A DNA stretch of 13,356 nt from Rubrobacter sp. Lineage in GTDB: Bacteria; Actinomycetota; Rubrobacteria; Rubrobacterales; Rubrobacteraceae. The stretch lies in the NCBI GenBank assembly GCA_019247245.1, contig JAFAPF010000020.1, forward strand, positions 1-13,356, in the 5' to 3' direction. Shown here piece after piece: positions 6,748 through 13,356 of the stretch. Each line of letters begins with the position of its first letter. The first letter of the stretch is position 1. The notes under the pieces are model-generated. The model ran no database searches, was not told the origin of the DNA, and worked only from the letters and a program-made list of their open reading frames with translations. A program made the position numbers and the translations under genes.

Positions 6748-6981
6748 ATGGAAAATCTCCTCCCCGGACACAACGAGCAGATGCTCAAGGCCACCGAAGC
6801 TACGCACAGCAGGGCCGTAATCGCTTATGCCCGCGCCTGGACCGTCCTCGAACGGGCGAGCGTCCGAGCCTACAAGATGCCCTATGTCGATGAGCGTAAT
6901 GCCGAAGTCATGCGCTCTCGGCAAGAAGTGCCTGGAGGCGCTGTGCGCCATGACAGCAGGACACCCATTCTAGTAGTTTAG
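6748..6981 (+). CDS. Unknown 77-aa protein between glpK and glpF
   Basis: ATG 6748 follows the glpK stop by two bases and the ORF ends 13 bases before glpF, so it fits tightly inside the operon. A purine-rich GGAGGCGGGGGAG in the end of glpK could serve as ribosome-binding site, or translation may be coupled. The first 55 or so residues (MENLLPGHNEQMLKATEATH, later AYARAWTVLERASVRAYKMP) look helical and use G/C-ending codons like their neighbours. The last 20 residues (RSRQEVPGGAVRHDSRTPI) look less ordered. There is no signal peptide, membrane segment or recognised motif. It could be a small accessory or regulatory protein for glycerol uptake, or the remnant of a larger gene. Confidence 0.5.
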   Translation: MENLLPGHNEQMLKATEATHSRAVIAYARAWTVLERASVRAYKMPYVDERNAEVMRSRQEVPGGAVRHDSRTPILVV

Positions 6982-6994
6982 AAAGGAGTACCAA

Positions 6995-7765
6995 ATGACA
7001 GTGTACATGGCCGAGTTCGTCGGCACTTTGATCCTCATACTTCTGGGTGACGGTGTAGTCGCTGGGGTGCTGTTGCGCAACTCCAAGGCAGAGCATTCGG
7101 GCTGGATCGTCATAACCTTCGGATGGGGAATGGCCGTGGCGATCGCGGTCTACGCCGTCGGAGCCATCAGCGGCGCCCATATCAACCCGGCCGTAACGGT
7201 CGGCTTGGCCGTGCTCGGCATCTTCCCCTGGGCACAGGTGCCAGGTTATATAATAGCCCAGTTGCTCGGCGCTTTCGTCGGGGCCGTCCTCGTCTGGCTG
7301 GCTTATCTTCCGCACTGGAAGGAGACGGACGATAAAACACTCAAGTTGGGCGTGTTCTGCACTATCCCGCAGATCCGCGACTACGCCTCCAACTTTGTCA
7401 CCGAGGCGATCGCTACCGCCATGCTGGTCTTCGGCGTGGCGGCCATCGTCGCGAACGCCCAAATTTTCGGGGATAGGGGACTACCCGCGGTATTGTCGAT
7501 CAGCGTGATCCCGCTGATCATCGGCTTCCTCGTGTTGGCTATTGGGCTGTCGCTCGGCGGACCAACGGGATACGCTATCAACCCTGCCCGCGACCTCGCC
7601 CCACGGATCGCCCACGCCGTACTACCGATTGCGGGCAAGGGCGATTCGGATTGGTCATACAGCTGGGTACCGGTCCTTGCACCACTCGTTGGCGGGGCCA
7701 TTGGTGCCGTTCTGTTCAGGATCCTTGGGTTCGGGATACCAGTCGTACCATCGCTCTTTGGGTGA
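6995..7765 (+). CDS. glpF: Glycerol uptake facilitator (aquaglyceroporin)
   Basis: This 256-aa MIP-family channel allows passive entry of glycerol across the cytoplasmic membrane. Both pore-forming NPA boxes are present: GAHINPAVT (Asn64-Pro-Ala66) and GYAINPARD (Asn196-Pro-Ala198). Asp200 after NPAR is the mark that separates glycerol channels from strict aquaporins. Six hydrophobic helices fit the usual fold, and the length equals the family norm. At the selectivity filter Arg199 is kept; by alignment the E. coli Trp48 and Phe200 appear to be Phe42 and Tyr193, which suggests a slightly different aperture. AAAGGAG lies six bases before ATG 6995. It sits downstream of glpK rather than in the common glpF-glpK order. 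Cotranscription with glpK and glpD is likely, since no terminator is visible. Confidence 0.95.
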   Translation: MTVYMAEFVGTLILILLGDGVVAGVLLRNSKAEHSGWIVITFGWGMAVAIAVYAVGAISGAHINPAVTVGLAVLGIFPWAQVPGYIIAQLLGAFVGAVLVWLAYLPHWKETDDKTLKLGVFCTIPQIRDYASNFVTEAIATAMLVFGVAAIVANAQIFGDRGLPAVLSISVIPLIIGFLVLAIGLSLGGPTGYAINPARDLAPRIAHAVLPIAGKGDSDWSYSWVPVLAPLVGGAIGAVLFRILGFGIPVVPSLFG

Positions 7766-7914
7766 GCCGTCGGGCTGTTCCTAGGATGTAGCCTGGGACT
7801 CGATCGGACCTCTGGCCCTCTTTGTGCCCGCGTGAGGGGTATTGTTTTAGTTGTGTATCCGGGTAAGAGTTGAACCATACGCTCACACCGAATTTGTAGG
7901 AATGGAGGAAGACC

Positions 7915-8148
7915 ATGACGGATGAAGCCGCAGTTTCCCGATCAGAGCCTGAGCCGCCGGCCCCCGAGCGCTACTACGCGGAGCGTGTCTCGCCGCCCTC
8001 CGGGACGGAGGGCATTTCGCTGGCGGAGCTGCAAGAGGCCATGAACGAGGGTGCTCGGCAGAGCTGGAGGCTAGTTGGCGTGTTTAACGACCCTACGGGC
8101 TGGGGCGTTATCCTGGTGTGGGATCAGCAAGGGTTCATCTCTGGTTAA
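7915..8148 (+). CDS. Small conserved-looking protein, 77 aa, unknown function
   Basis: A strong ribosome-binding site (GGAGGA) stands shortly before ATG 7915. The N-terminal 30 or so residues are acidic and Pro-rich, probably disordered (SRSEPEPPAPERYYAERVSP). The rest, LAELQEAMNEGARQSWRLVG then VFNDPTGWGVILVWDQQG, has a helix-then-strand pattern. It loosely recalls short DUF4177-type proteins (a helix followed by GWxLVGV-like strands), but the match is by eye and weak. No signal peptide or membrane segment. It lies between glpF and glpD on the same strand, 149 bp after glpF, and stops just before a TTTTTT run at about 8150. Presumably cotranscribed; no function can be given. Confidence 0.7.
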   Translation: MTDEAAVSRSEPEPPAPERYYAERVSPPSGTEGISLAELQEAMNEGARQSWRLVGVFNDPTGWGVILVWDQQGFISG

Positions 8149-8229
8149 TTTTTTCTCAAGCAGACAAACCTTGGGCCTTAGGGAGCGCTACTCCGGTGCC
8201 TTCTCAATACTATCCTCAGAGGAGGGCTA

Positions 8230-8388
8230 ATGCCGGCTCATAGACGAGCCTACTCTGTTGAGGGGGCGGTGTCGGAGGCACAGACGGAGGAGCACGCTCG
8301 CGCAGCGATGAAGACTGGTGGCAGACCTAAGCTACCCGGCGAGGAGCGAGGATGGAGAACATGCAAAGTCGGATTCCGCCGGACATAA
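8230..8388 (+). CDS. Possible 52-aa leader ORF overlapping the glpD start
   Basis: A perfect AGGAGG (8220-8225) stands four bases before ATG 8230. The 52-codon frame runs into glpD, overlapping its start by 37 bp in another frame and ending at TAA 8386-8388. The peptide begins MPAHRRAYSVEGAVSEAQTE and is hydrophilic, with no family I know. The ribosome-binding site is better than that of many real genes here, so ribosomes probably load at this spot. It could be a translational-coupling leader for glpD. The overlapped end (WRTCKVGFRRT) is dictated by glpD codons, so only the first 40 residues are informative. Confidence 0.4.
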   Translation: MPAHRRAYSVEGAVSEAQTEEHARAAMKTGGRPKLPGEERGWRTCKVGFRRT

Positions 8389-10031
8389 GCGACTACACGT
8401 TTGACTTGATCCTCGTTGGTGCCGGTATCAACGGTGCCGGCATTGCCCGGGACGCGGCGATGCGGGGTCTCAAGGTCCTCCTCCTAGACAAGGGCGACAT
8501 AGCTAGCGGGACGACCAGCTGGTCCACCCGCCTGATCCATGGTGGCCTGCGTTACCTGGAGTACTATGAGTTTTGCCTTGTCCAGGAGTCACTTTCTGAG
8601 CGGGAGAAGCTTCTACGTATAGCGCCACACCTCGTTAAGCCACTGCCGTTCGTTGTGCCGGTCTACGAGCACTCCAAGCGGGGTCCGATGATGATAAGGC
8701 TCGGTATGTTCGCCTACGATTTTCTCTCATTCAACAAGAGCATGGATTGGCACAAAATCCTCTCTCGCGATGAGGTTCTCGAGCGGATCCCCGGCCTCGA
8801 GCCCGAGGGTCTGCTCGCCGCTGCTCTGTACTACGATGGTCAGACCGAGTATGCCGAGCGCCTCGCGGTCGAGAACGCCGTGTCCGCTCACGAGCATGGT
8901 GCTATCGTTCTGACCTACGCGGAAGTAGAGCGCCTCATCGTCGATAAGGAGAACGTCGTCGGCATCGAGTTTATTGACCTTCTAGGGAGCGGGAAATACA
9001 CGGTCAACGCGCCGGTAATCGTTAACGTAGCGGGACCGTGGGTTGATGAGGTGCTGCGACAGATGAACTCCACAGAAGAGTGTATGATCGGTGGCACCAA
9101 AGGTAGTCACCTGGTCGTGGATCCTTTCCCCGGTGCCCCCGCGGGTGAGGCGTTGTACGTCGAGGCGAAGGCGGACGGGCGGCCGTTCTTTATCGTACCC
9201 TGGAATGGGCGGTACCTGATCGGCACGACCGACATCCGCTACGAGGGCGATCTGGACCTCGTGGTCGCCGATGACGAAGAGATCGATTACCTCATAAACG
9301 AGACAAACACCATTATCCCCGAGGCGGGCTTATCACGTGACAAGATTCTCTTTACCTACTCCGGTATCCGACCACTACCCTACCAGCCTGAGGGGGCCGA
9401 GGGTAGTGTGACTCGGAGCCACATCGTCTACGATCATACCCGGCACCACCCGAAGATAGGCGGACTCGTCTCGATCATCGGCGGCAAGCTCACTACCTAC
9501 CGCAACCTCTCGCGCCAGACCGTTAACGTAGTCTACGAGAAGCTCGGCGAGAAAGCTCCTGAATGCCGTACGGACGAAGTGCCCCTCCCCGGCGGCACGA
9601 CGCGGAGCTTTGAGGAGTTCTCCGCCGGGTTCAAGCGGACAAGCGGCCTCGCTGAGGAGCTAAGCACCCGGCTTCTCAAGATCTACGGGGTTCGGGCCCC
9701 GGAGGTTCTAGCGATGGCCGGTGACGACCCATCGTTGCGGGCACCGCTGGCCTCACCTTTCTCAATGGAAACCGGTATCATTGGGGCGGAAGTCCTATAC
9801 GCGTTTCGCCATGAACTCGCGGGGAAGCTCGGCGATGTCCTTTTGCGCCGGTCGATGGTTGGCTTGGGCCCCAGGGTCGGCCTCGACGTGGACGAGACCG
9901 CAGCACAGATCGCCGTCCGGCATCTCGGCTGGTCCCGTGAACGAGCCGAACTCGAGGTAAGAGAGTTCCGCGATTATATTCGACGTCTCAGACCCAAAGA
10001 CCTCCACGAAACCGAACCCCTCAAAGCTTAG
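8352..10031 (+). CDS. glpD: Glycerol-3-phosphate dehydrogenase, FAD-dependent (aerobic type)
   Basis: This 559-aa flavoenzyme oxidises sn-glycerol 3-phosphate to dihydroxyacetone phosphate and passes electrons to membrane quinones. It is a monotopic enzyme, with no transmembrane helix visible. The dinucleotide-binding motif LVGAGINGAGIARD (21-34) is followed by the ribose-binding acidic residue Asp46 (LLLDKGD) and the GlpD signature ASGTTSWSTRLIHGGLRYLE (51-70). GTKGSHLVVDP, PWNGRYLIGTTD and IIGGKLTTYRNLS complete the FAD and substrate region. The C-terminal 120 or so residues form the usual helical cap (VLYAFRHELAGKLGDVLLRR, then GLDVDETAAQIA). Length is normal. GAGGAG (8341-8346) stands five bases before ATG 8352; a second in-frame Met at residue 4 is less well placed. 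It closes the glycerol cassette begun by glpK. Confidence 0.96.
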   Translation: MENMQSRIPPDISDYTFDLILVGAGINGAGIARDAAMRGLKVLLLDKGDIASGTTSWSTRLIHGGLRYLEYYEFCLVQESLSEREKLLRIAPHLVKPLPFVVPVYEHSKRGPMMIRLGMFAYDFLSFNKSMDWHKILSRDEVLERIPGLEPEGLLAAALYYDGQTEYAERLAVENAVSAHEHGAIVLTYAEVERLIVDKENVVGIEFIDLLGSGKYTVNAPVIVNVAGPWVDEVLRQMNSTEECMIGGTKGSHLVVDPFPGAPAGEALYVEAKADGRPFFIVPWNGRYLIGTTDIRYEGDLDLVVADDEEIDYLINETNTIIPEAGLSRDKILFTYSGIRPLPYQPEGAEGSVTRSHIVYDHTRHHPKIGGLVSIIGGKLTTYRNLSRQTVNVVYEKLGEKAPECRTDEVPLPGGTTRSFEEFSAGFKRTSGLAEELSTRLLKIYGVRAPEVLAMAGDDPSLRAPLASPFSMETGIIGAEVLYAFRHELAGKLGDVLLRRSMVGLGPRVGLDVDETAAQIAVRHLGWSRERAELEVREFRDYIRRLRPKDLHETEPLKA

Positions 10032-10038
10032 CTCTGGG

Positions 10039-10074
10039 TCCCGAAGGCTGGTTCGAGGCCGAAAGCTTCGGGGT
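10039..10074 (+). terminator. Weak candidate terminator after glpD
   Basis: CCCGAAG (10040-10046) and CTTCGGG (10066-10072) form a 7-bp stem extended by two G-U pairs, with a 19-nt loop. It begins 9 bp after the glpD stop. Only TGTTACGTTG follows, so the U-tract is poor and termination may be partial. Confidence 0.3.
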
Positions 10075-10123
10075 GTTACGTTGGTAGCATCTTGCGTATA
10101 GATTAGAAATCTCACGGATGGGT

Positions 10124-10129
10124 TATAAT
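10124..10129 (+). promoter_or_regulatory. -10 box TATAAT upstream of the CNNM-type gene
   Basis: A perfect TATAAT lies 55 bp before the predicted GTG start. At 17-bp spacing the -35 position is GATTAG, which is poor. A 13-bp palindrome AGATTAGAAATCT (10100-10112) covers that -35 region and might bind an activator or repressor. Confidence 0.5.
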
Positions 10130-10184
10130 CTTCTTCGTAACACGATGGGCGAATCCGACATCAGCCAAGAACGATCGGCGCGCT

Positions 10185-11549
10185 GTGGCCCGTGCGCCGG
10201 CGCATCCTTGTAGCGTGCAAGGGTCCGCTTTTTCCTCGCTCAGCTTGTTTGTGGCGTTAGTTTGCCTCGCCTTGAACGGCTTTTTCGTGGCGGCGGAGTT
10301 CGCGCTGGTGCGTGTGCGGGAGACACGCCTCGTACAGCTCGAGCAGGAGGGGAGCACCCGGGCCGGAACGGTACGAGCCGCTTTGCAAGACCTAGATGAC
10401 TACCTCTCCGTCTGTCAGGTGGGCGTAACTATAGCTTCTCTAGGCCTGGGATGGGTCGGGGAACCCGCGGTCTCCGAACTACTCCGGCCGGTATTAGGGA
10501 TCTTAGGGGTCAATAACGAGCGTATTGTCGAGGTCATCGCGGTGGCTTTGGGGTTCGCGGTCATTACTTACGCTCACCTCGTCTTCGGGGAGCAGGCGCC
10601 CAAGTACTTCTCGATCCAACTAGCCGAGAAGACGGCGCTCTGGATCGCTCGGCCCTTAAAGCTCTTCATGGTGCTTGTCAGTCCTATGGTGTGGCTTGTG
10701 AACGCCTCGACAAACTTCGTCTTGAAGCCCTGGGGCATCCGCCTGGGCGAGGAGACAGAGCCTCACTCCGAGGAGGAGCTCCGGATAATGATCTCTTCCT
10801 CCGCTACCTCCGGGGTCCTCGATCCCCAGGAGCGCGACTACCTCCACAACGTCTTCGACTTTGGCGATACGGTGGCCCGCGAGATAATGGTCCCACGCCC
10901 GGACATCGAGGCCCTGCCAAGTGACGCGCCCCTCGAGGTTCTGGCCGAGGAGGCCGCCTTCGGCCGCTATACCCGCTACCCCGTTTACGAGGAGGATCTC
11001 GACCACATACTGGGTGTGGTGCACGTCAAGGATTTATTCCGAGTCGCCAAGGAGGAGCCCGAAAGCTTCGACCTCAAGCCCCTGGTCCGGGACTGCCTCG
11101 TAGTCCCCGAGAATAAGCGTATAGAGGAGATATTGCGTGAGTTCCAGAAGCGCAAGCTCCAGATGGCCATAGTCATCGACGAGTGGGGAAGCGTGGAGGG
11201 TTTGGTCACGATAGAAGACGTTCTCGAGGAACTGGTCGGGGAGATCCAGGACGAGTTCGATGAGGACGAGGCAGCCATCGAACCCTTAAGTGAGAACGTT
11301 TACGCAATAGACGGCCGCATCCCGATCACCGAGGTGAATGAGCGATTCAATCTCGACCTCCCCAACGAGGACTTCGATACCATCGGTGGCTTCGTCCTCG
11401 GATCTTTGGGTCGTCCACCAGAACCTGGCGACACAATTGAGGTCGACGACGGCTCGGTCCTACGCGTAAAGAGTGTCGATGGACCCCGCGTTTCTATATT
11501 AACGTTCGATCGGCGTGGCATCCCTGACGGCGAACAGGAGAGCTCCTAG
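10185..11549 (+). CDS. CNNM/CorC-HlyC family membrane protein with CBS domains
   Basis: This 454-aa protein has the standard order of the family often labelled hemolysin-related. A DUF21/CNNM membrane domain (about residues 17-205, four hydrophobic segments) is followed by two CBS domains (about 232-290, starting IMVPRPDIEALP, and 297-352, ending EDVLEELVGEIQDEFDE) and a C-terminal CorC/HlyC domain (about 366-445, DGRIPITEVNERF to FDRR). CNNM proteins export or regulate Mg2+ or other divalent cations, with CBS domains sensing ATP-Mg; the hemolysin name is historical. Length is typical. The GTG at 10185 is the first in-frame start but lacks a clear ribosome-binding site. An alternative GTG at residue 11, just before the first membrane helix, is equally poor, so the start is uncertain by about 10-20 residues. 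It has its own -10 box and converges on the acylase gene with a 3-bp gap. Confidence 0.88.
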   Translation: MARAPAHPCSVQGSAFSSLSLFVALVCLALNGFFVAAEFALVRVRETRLVQLEQEGSTRAGTVRAALQDLDDYLSVCQVGVTIASLGLGWVGEPAVSELLRPVLGILGVNNERIVEVIAVALGFAVITYAHLVFGEQAPKYFSIQLAEKTALWIARPLKLFMVLVSPMVWLVNASTNFVLKPWGIRLGEETEPHSEEELRIMISSSATSGVLDPQERDYLHNVFDFGDTVAREIMVPRPDIEALPSDAPLEVLAEEAAFGRYTRYPVYEEDLDHILGVVHVKDLFRVAKEEPESFDLKPLVRDCLVVPENKRIEEILREFQKRKLQMAIVIDEWGSVEGLVTIEDVLEELVGEIQDEFDEDEAAIEPLSENVYAIDGRIPITEVNERFNLDLPNEDFDTIGGFVLGSLGRPPEPGDTIEVDDGSVLRVKSVDGPRVSILTFDRRGIPDGEQESS

Positions 11550-11552
11550 GCC

Positions 11553-13356
11553 CTAAGCGTTGGGTTCGAGGACGAGCCGGTGTCGGGTGGCGAGCTCGGC
11601 CGTCTCGCGACCGAAGACCATCGGTCGATAACGGATCTTTTGCCAGAGTCCTAACTGATCATCGTAGTTCATGCTTACAGGATGACCAGACTGGCCGGGC
11701 GCCACGATGCTCCACGCCCGCCTCCAGTCGCCTGTGTCTACGACGAACCTGTAGTTGGGGCCCGTGGTAGCGGGACCGAAGGAGAGTCGCCCGGATCCAT
11801 CGGACCTTACGGAGCGAAAAGCGGCGAGCTGGACGGTGTTGGCGTCGCCCCCGGCCGGATACGGGCCTCTGTTCAAAAGGCTTCGCAACGCTCGCATTAT
11901 CCCTAATGGATGCCGCAGCTCCACCATATGCAGCGCTCCCCAGCTCCAGTTCGCCACGTTGGCCCCGCAGGATTCGGTCAGGATCTCTATAGCCTCTTGT
12001 AGAGCCCCTCGTAGGGCTTCATCGGGCAGGTTATCGAACCTCGCTGCGAGCTTCGGAAGGAGCCTCGTCAGGTGTATATCAGCGCCTACGGAGACGGGAG
12101 AGTCGATACGAAGTATGGTCCCCGCGGCGCGTTGCAGGAGAACCCCAAGCGCGATTCGGGCTACTGCCCCCGGACGGCTTTCCGCGGTGAGTTGCCCGTC
12201 CCAGGCCGCAAGCTCTCGTGACAACCCCTCGGGAACGCCGGTCGGAGGGTCGAGCGTTGCCAGCCTCACCGCGAGCGCGTGAACCGGGGCGCAGTAGAGG
12301 TCGCCCTGAATGGCGCGAAAGGTCTCTAGAGTATGCTTGCTGCTGGTCCGGAGCAGCTGCTCGATCCGATCCTTGCGATAGCCGGGGGGGTAGATGCCGG
12401 GGATGGGGACGGCATCGGAACTTGCCTCGGGGGCTTCGTTGGCAGAGGCCACGAATCCTGCTTCGGGGTCGAACCTCTTGGGCAGCTCCTCAAACGGGAC
12501 GAAGCCTTTCCATTCGTACTCTCCATCCCACCCGGAGACGGGACGCTCGCCCTGATGGTTGTTTCTTATAGGGACGGTGCCGGCGAGCGCCCAGCCGACG
12601 GTGCCCATCCTGTCGGCGTAGACAAAGTTCTGATTTGGCGCCATCCAGCTCCGCAAAGCGTCAAGGAATTCCTCTTTATCGCATGCTCTGTTGATGGCGA
12701 GACCGGCCTCGACGAGCTTAAAGGGTTCCGGAGCGGCCCAACGTAGCGCTACATCCTCATTACCACCAAGGAGGTCGGTGATGACGGGTCCATGCAACGT
12801 GGTCCTGACCCTTTGCACCACCGGCTTGCGGCCCCGGACCAGTATCTTTTCCTCTCTTAATACGGCTTTGCGCCACTCGCCGCGGTACTTATAGAGGCTG
12901 GCGTCTCCTTCTTCGAAGCGTTCAACGTACAAGTCCTGCACGTCCGTCAGGGCTGCAGTGATGCTCCAGGCGATCGTTTCGTTGTGTCCGATCACCACCC
13001 CAGGTGCCCCTGGCAGCGAGGCACCGACCACGTGATAAGGACCGCCATAGAGTCCGATCTCGTACCAGGGGCACGGTGCGCCTAGAAGGAGATGCGGATC
13101 CCCGGCGAGCATTGTCGATCCCGAGGCACTACGTTCGGGTGAAGCGGCCCAGGCGTTGGAGCCCACATCGGGGCCTATGTATCCAAGAAGGCCATTCAAC
13201 CCCTCCTCTCCTGTAGATTTATATAGGAGCTTCGACTCCCAGCTTGCAGAGAGACCCCAAGCCATAACGAGGGCCCAGACGGCTGTGTCCGCTGGAGTCC
13301 AGGGCTCGGGGCGGTGGCGTAGGAGCCTGAGCTCAGGGGAGCGTGGTTCGGTGGTG
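11553..13356 (-). CDS. Penicillin-acylase family Ntn-hydrolase (5' end beyond the window)
   Basis: The minus-strand frame stays open to the right edge, so about 600 residues are visible. The true N-terminus, including any signal peptide and most of the alpha subunit, is missing. The visible part starts in the alpha chain (RHRPEPWTPADTAVW, then MAWGLSASWESKLL). It then reaches the autocatalytic junction GPDVG/SNAWA, where the Ser (codon 13158-13160) becomes the N-terminal nucleophile of the beta chain. Other family marks are STMLAGDPHL, PGVVIGHNETIAWSITAALT, DVQDLYVER, APNQNFVYADRMGTVGWA (containing the expected oxyanion Asn) and PVSMNYDDQLGLWQKIRYRP near the end. Such enzymes cleave amide bonds in beta-lactams, acyl-homoserine lactones or other N-acyl compounds; the substrate cannot be told here. 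They mature outside the cytoplasm. TAG at 11553-11555 gives a normal family C-terminus. Confidence 0.93.
   Translation of the reverse strand, partial: TTEPRSPELRLLRHRPEPWTPADTAVWALVMAWGLSASWESKLLYKSTGEEGLNGLLGYIGPDVGSNAWAASPERSASGSTMLAGDPHLLLGAPCPWYEIGLYGGPYHVVGASLPGAPGVVIGHNETIAWSITAALTDVQDLYVERFEEGDASLYKYRGEWRKAVLREEKILVRGRKPVVQRVRTTLHGPVITDLLGGNEDVALRWAAPEPFKLVEAGLAINRACDKEEFLDALRSWMAPNQNFVYADRMGTVGWALAGTVPIRNNHQGERPVSGWDGEYEWKGFVPFEELPKRFDPEAGFVASANEAPEASSDAVPIPGIYPPGYRKDRIEQLLRTSSKHTLETFRAIQGDLYCAPVHALAVRLATLDPPTGVPEGLSRELAAWDGQLTAESRPGAVARIALGVLLQRAAGTILRIDSPVSVGADIHLTRLLPKLAARFDNLPDEALRGALQEAIEILTESCGANVANWSWGALHMVELRHPLGIMRALRSLLNRGPYPAGGDANTVQLAAFRSVRSDGSGRLSFGPATTGPNYRFVVDTGDWRRAWSIVAPGQSGHPVSMNYDDQLGLWQKIRYRPMVFGRETAELATRHRLVLEPNA

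Noticed and set aside
7842..7869. Possible internal promoter (TTGTTT, 16 bp, TAAGAG) before the 77-aa ORF at 7915
   Set aside because: Both boxes are poor and the genes look cotranscribed; there is not enough support to annotate it.
11682..13216. Plus-strand ORFs antisense to the acylase gene
   Set aside because: They lack recognisable motifs and mirror the codon bias of the acylase frame.

Overview
This window is a stretch of bacterial chromosome of moderately high GC. It most resembles a deep-branching Gram-positive or actinobacterial genome, perhaps Rubrobacter-like. That placement is an inference from codon use, strong Shine-Dalgarno sites and the gene set, and it is low confidence. Intact genes fill 3266-13356. 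The left quarter (1-3265) is mostly decayed or non-coding DNA.

Left region. The hydrophobic C-terminal tail of an unknown gene ends at 83. A broken IS5-family insertion sequence follows at 225-1170: its terminal inverted repeats are still visible, but its transposase is scattered over three reading frames. Next, on the minus strand, is a SnoaL/NTF2-like pseudogene with two internal stops and a one-base deletion. Upstream of it are an unassigned coding remnant and two very small minus-strand membrane or secreted protein genes (2142-2383), one of them behind a near-perfect ribosome-binding site. Positions 2384-3265 hold several hairpin-forming inverted repeats and one orphan coding fragment, but no intact gene.

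Centre. A minus-strand gene at 3266-4849 encodes one polypeptide joining an extradiol ring-cleaving (VOC-fold) dioxygenase to a serine carboxylesterase. In Bacillus these two activities are the neighbouring, separate genes of the mhq quinone-detoxification operons. Its upstream region is shared with the divergent glycerol locus and is dense with candidate operators: a 17-bp quasi-palindrome, a promoter overlapped by alternating AGCAC/GTGCT half-sites, and a perfect 16-bp tandem repeat.

Glycerol cassette (plus strand, 5222-10031): glpK (glycerol kinase), a 77-aa unknown, glpF (aquaglyceroporin), a second 77-aa unknown, a 52-aa ORF overlapping the next start, and glpD (FAD-dependent glycerol-3-phosphate dehydrogenase). 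Together the three known proteins take up glycerol, trap it as glycerol 3-phosphate and oxidise it to dihydroxyacetone phosphate.

Right region. A CNNM/CorC-HlyC-type membrane protein gene (10185-11549) has its own TATAAT -10 box. It converges, with only 3 bp between stop codons, on a minus-strand penicillin-acylase-family Ntn-hydrolase gene that runs off the right edge. No tRNA, rRNA, CRISPR array or phage module was seen. The most interesting items are the dioxygenase-esterase fusion, the operator cluster between it and glpK, and the small unannotated ORFs.
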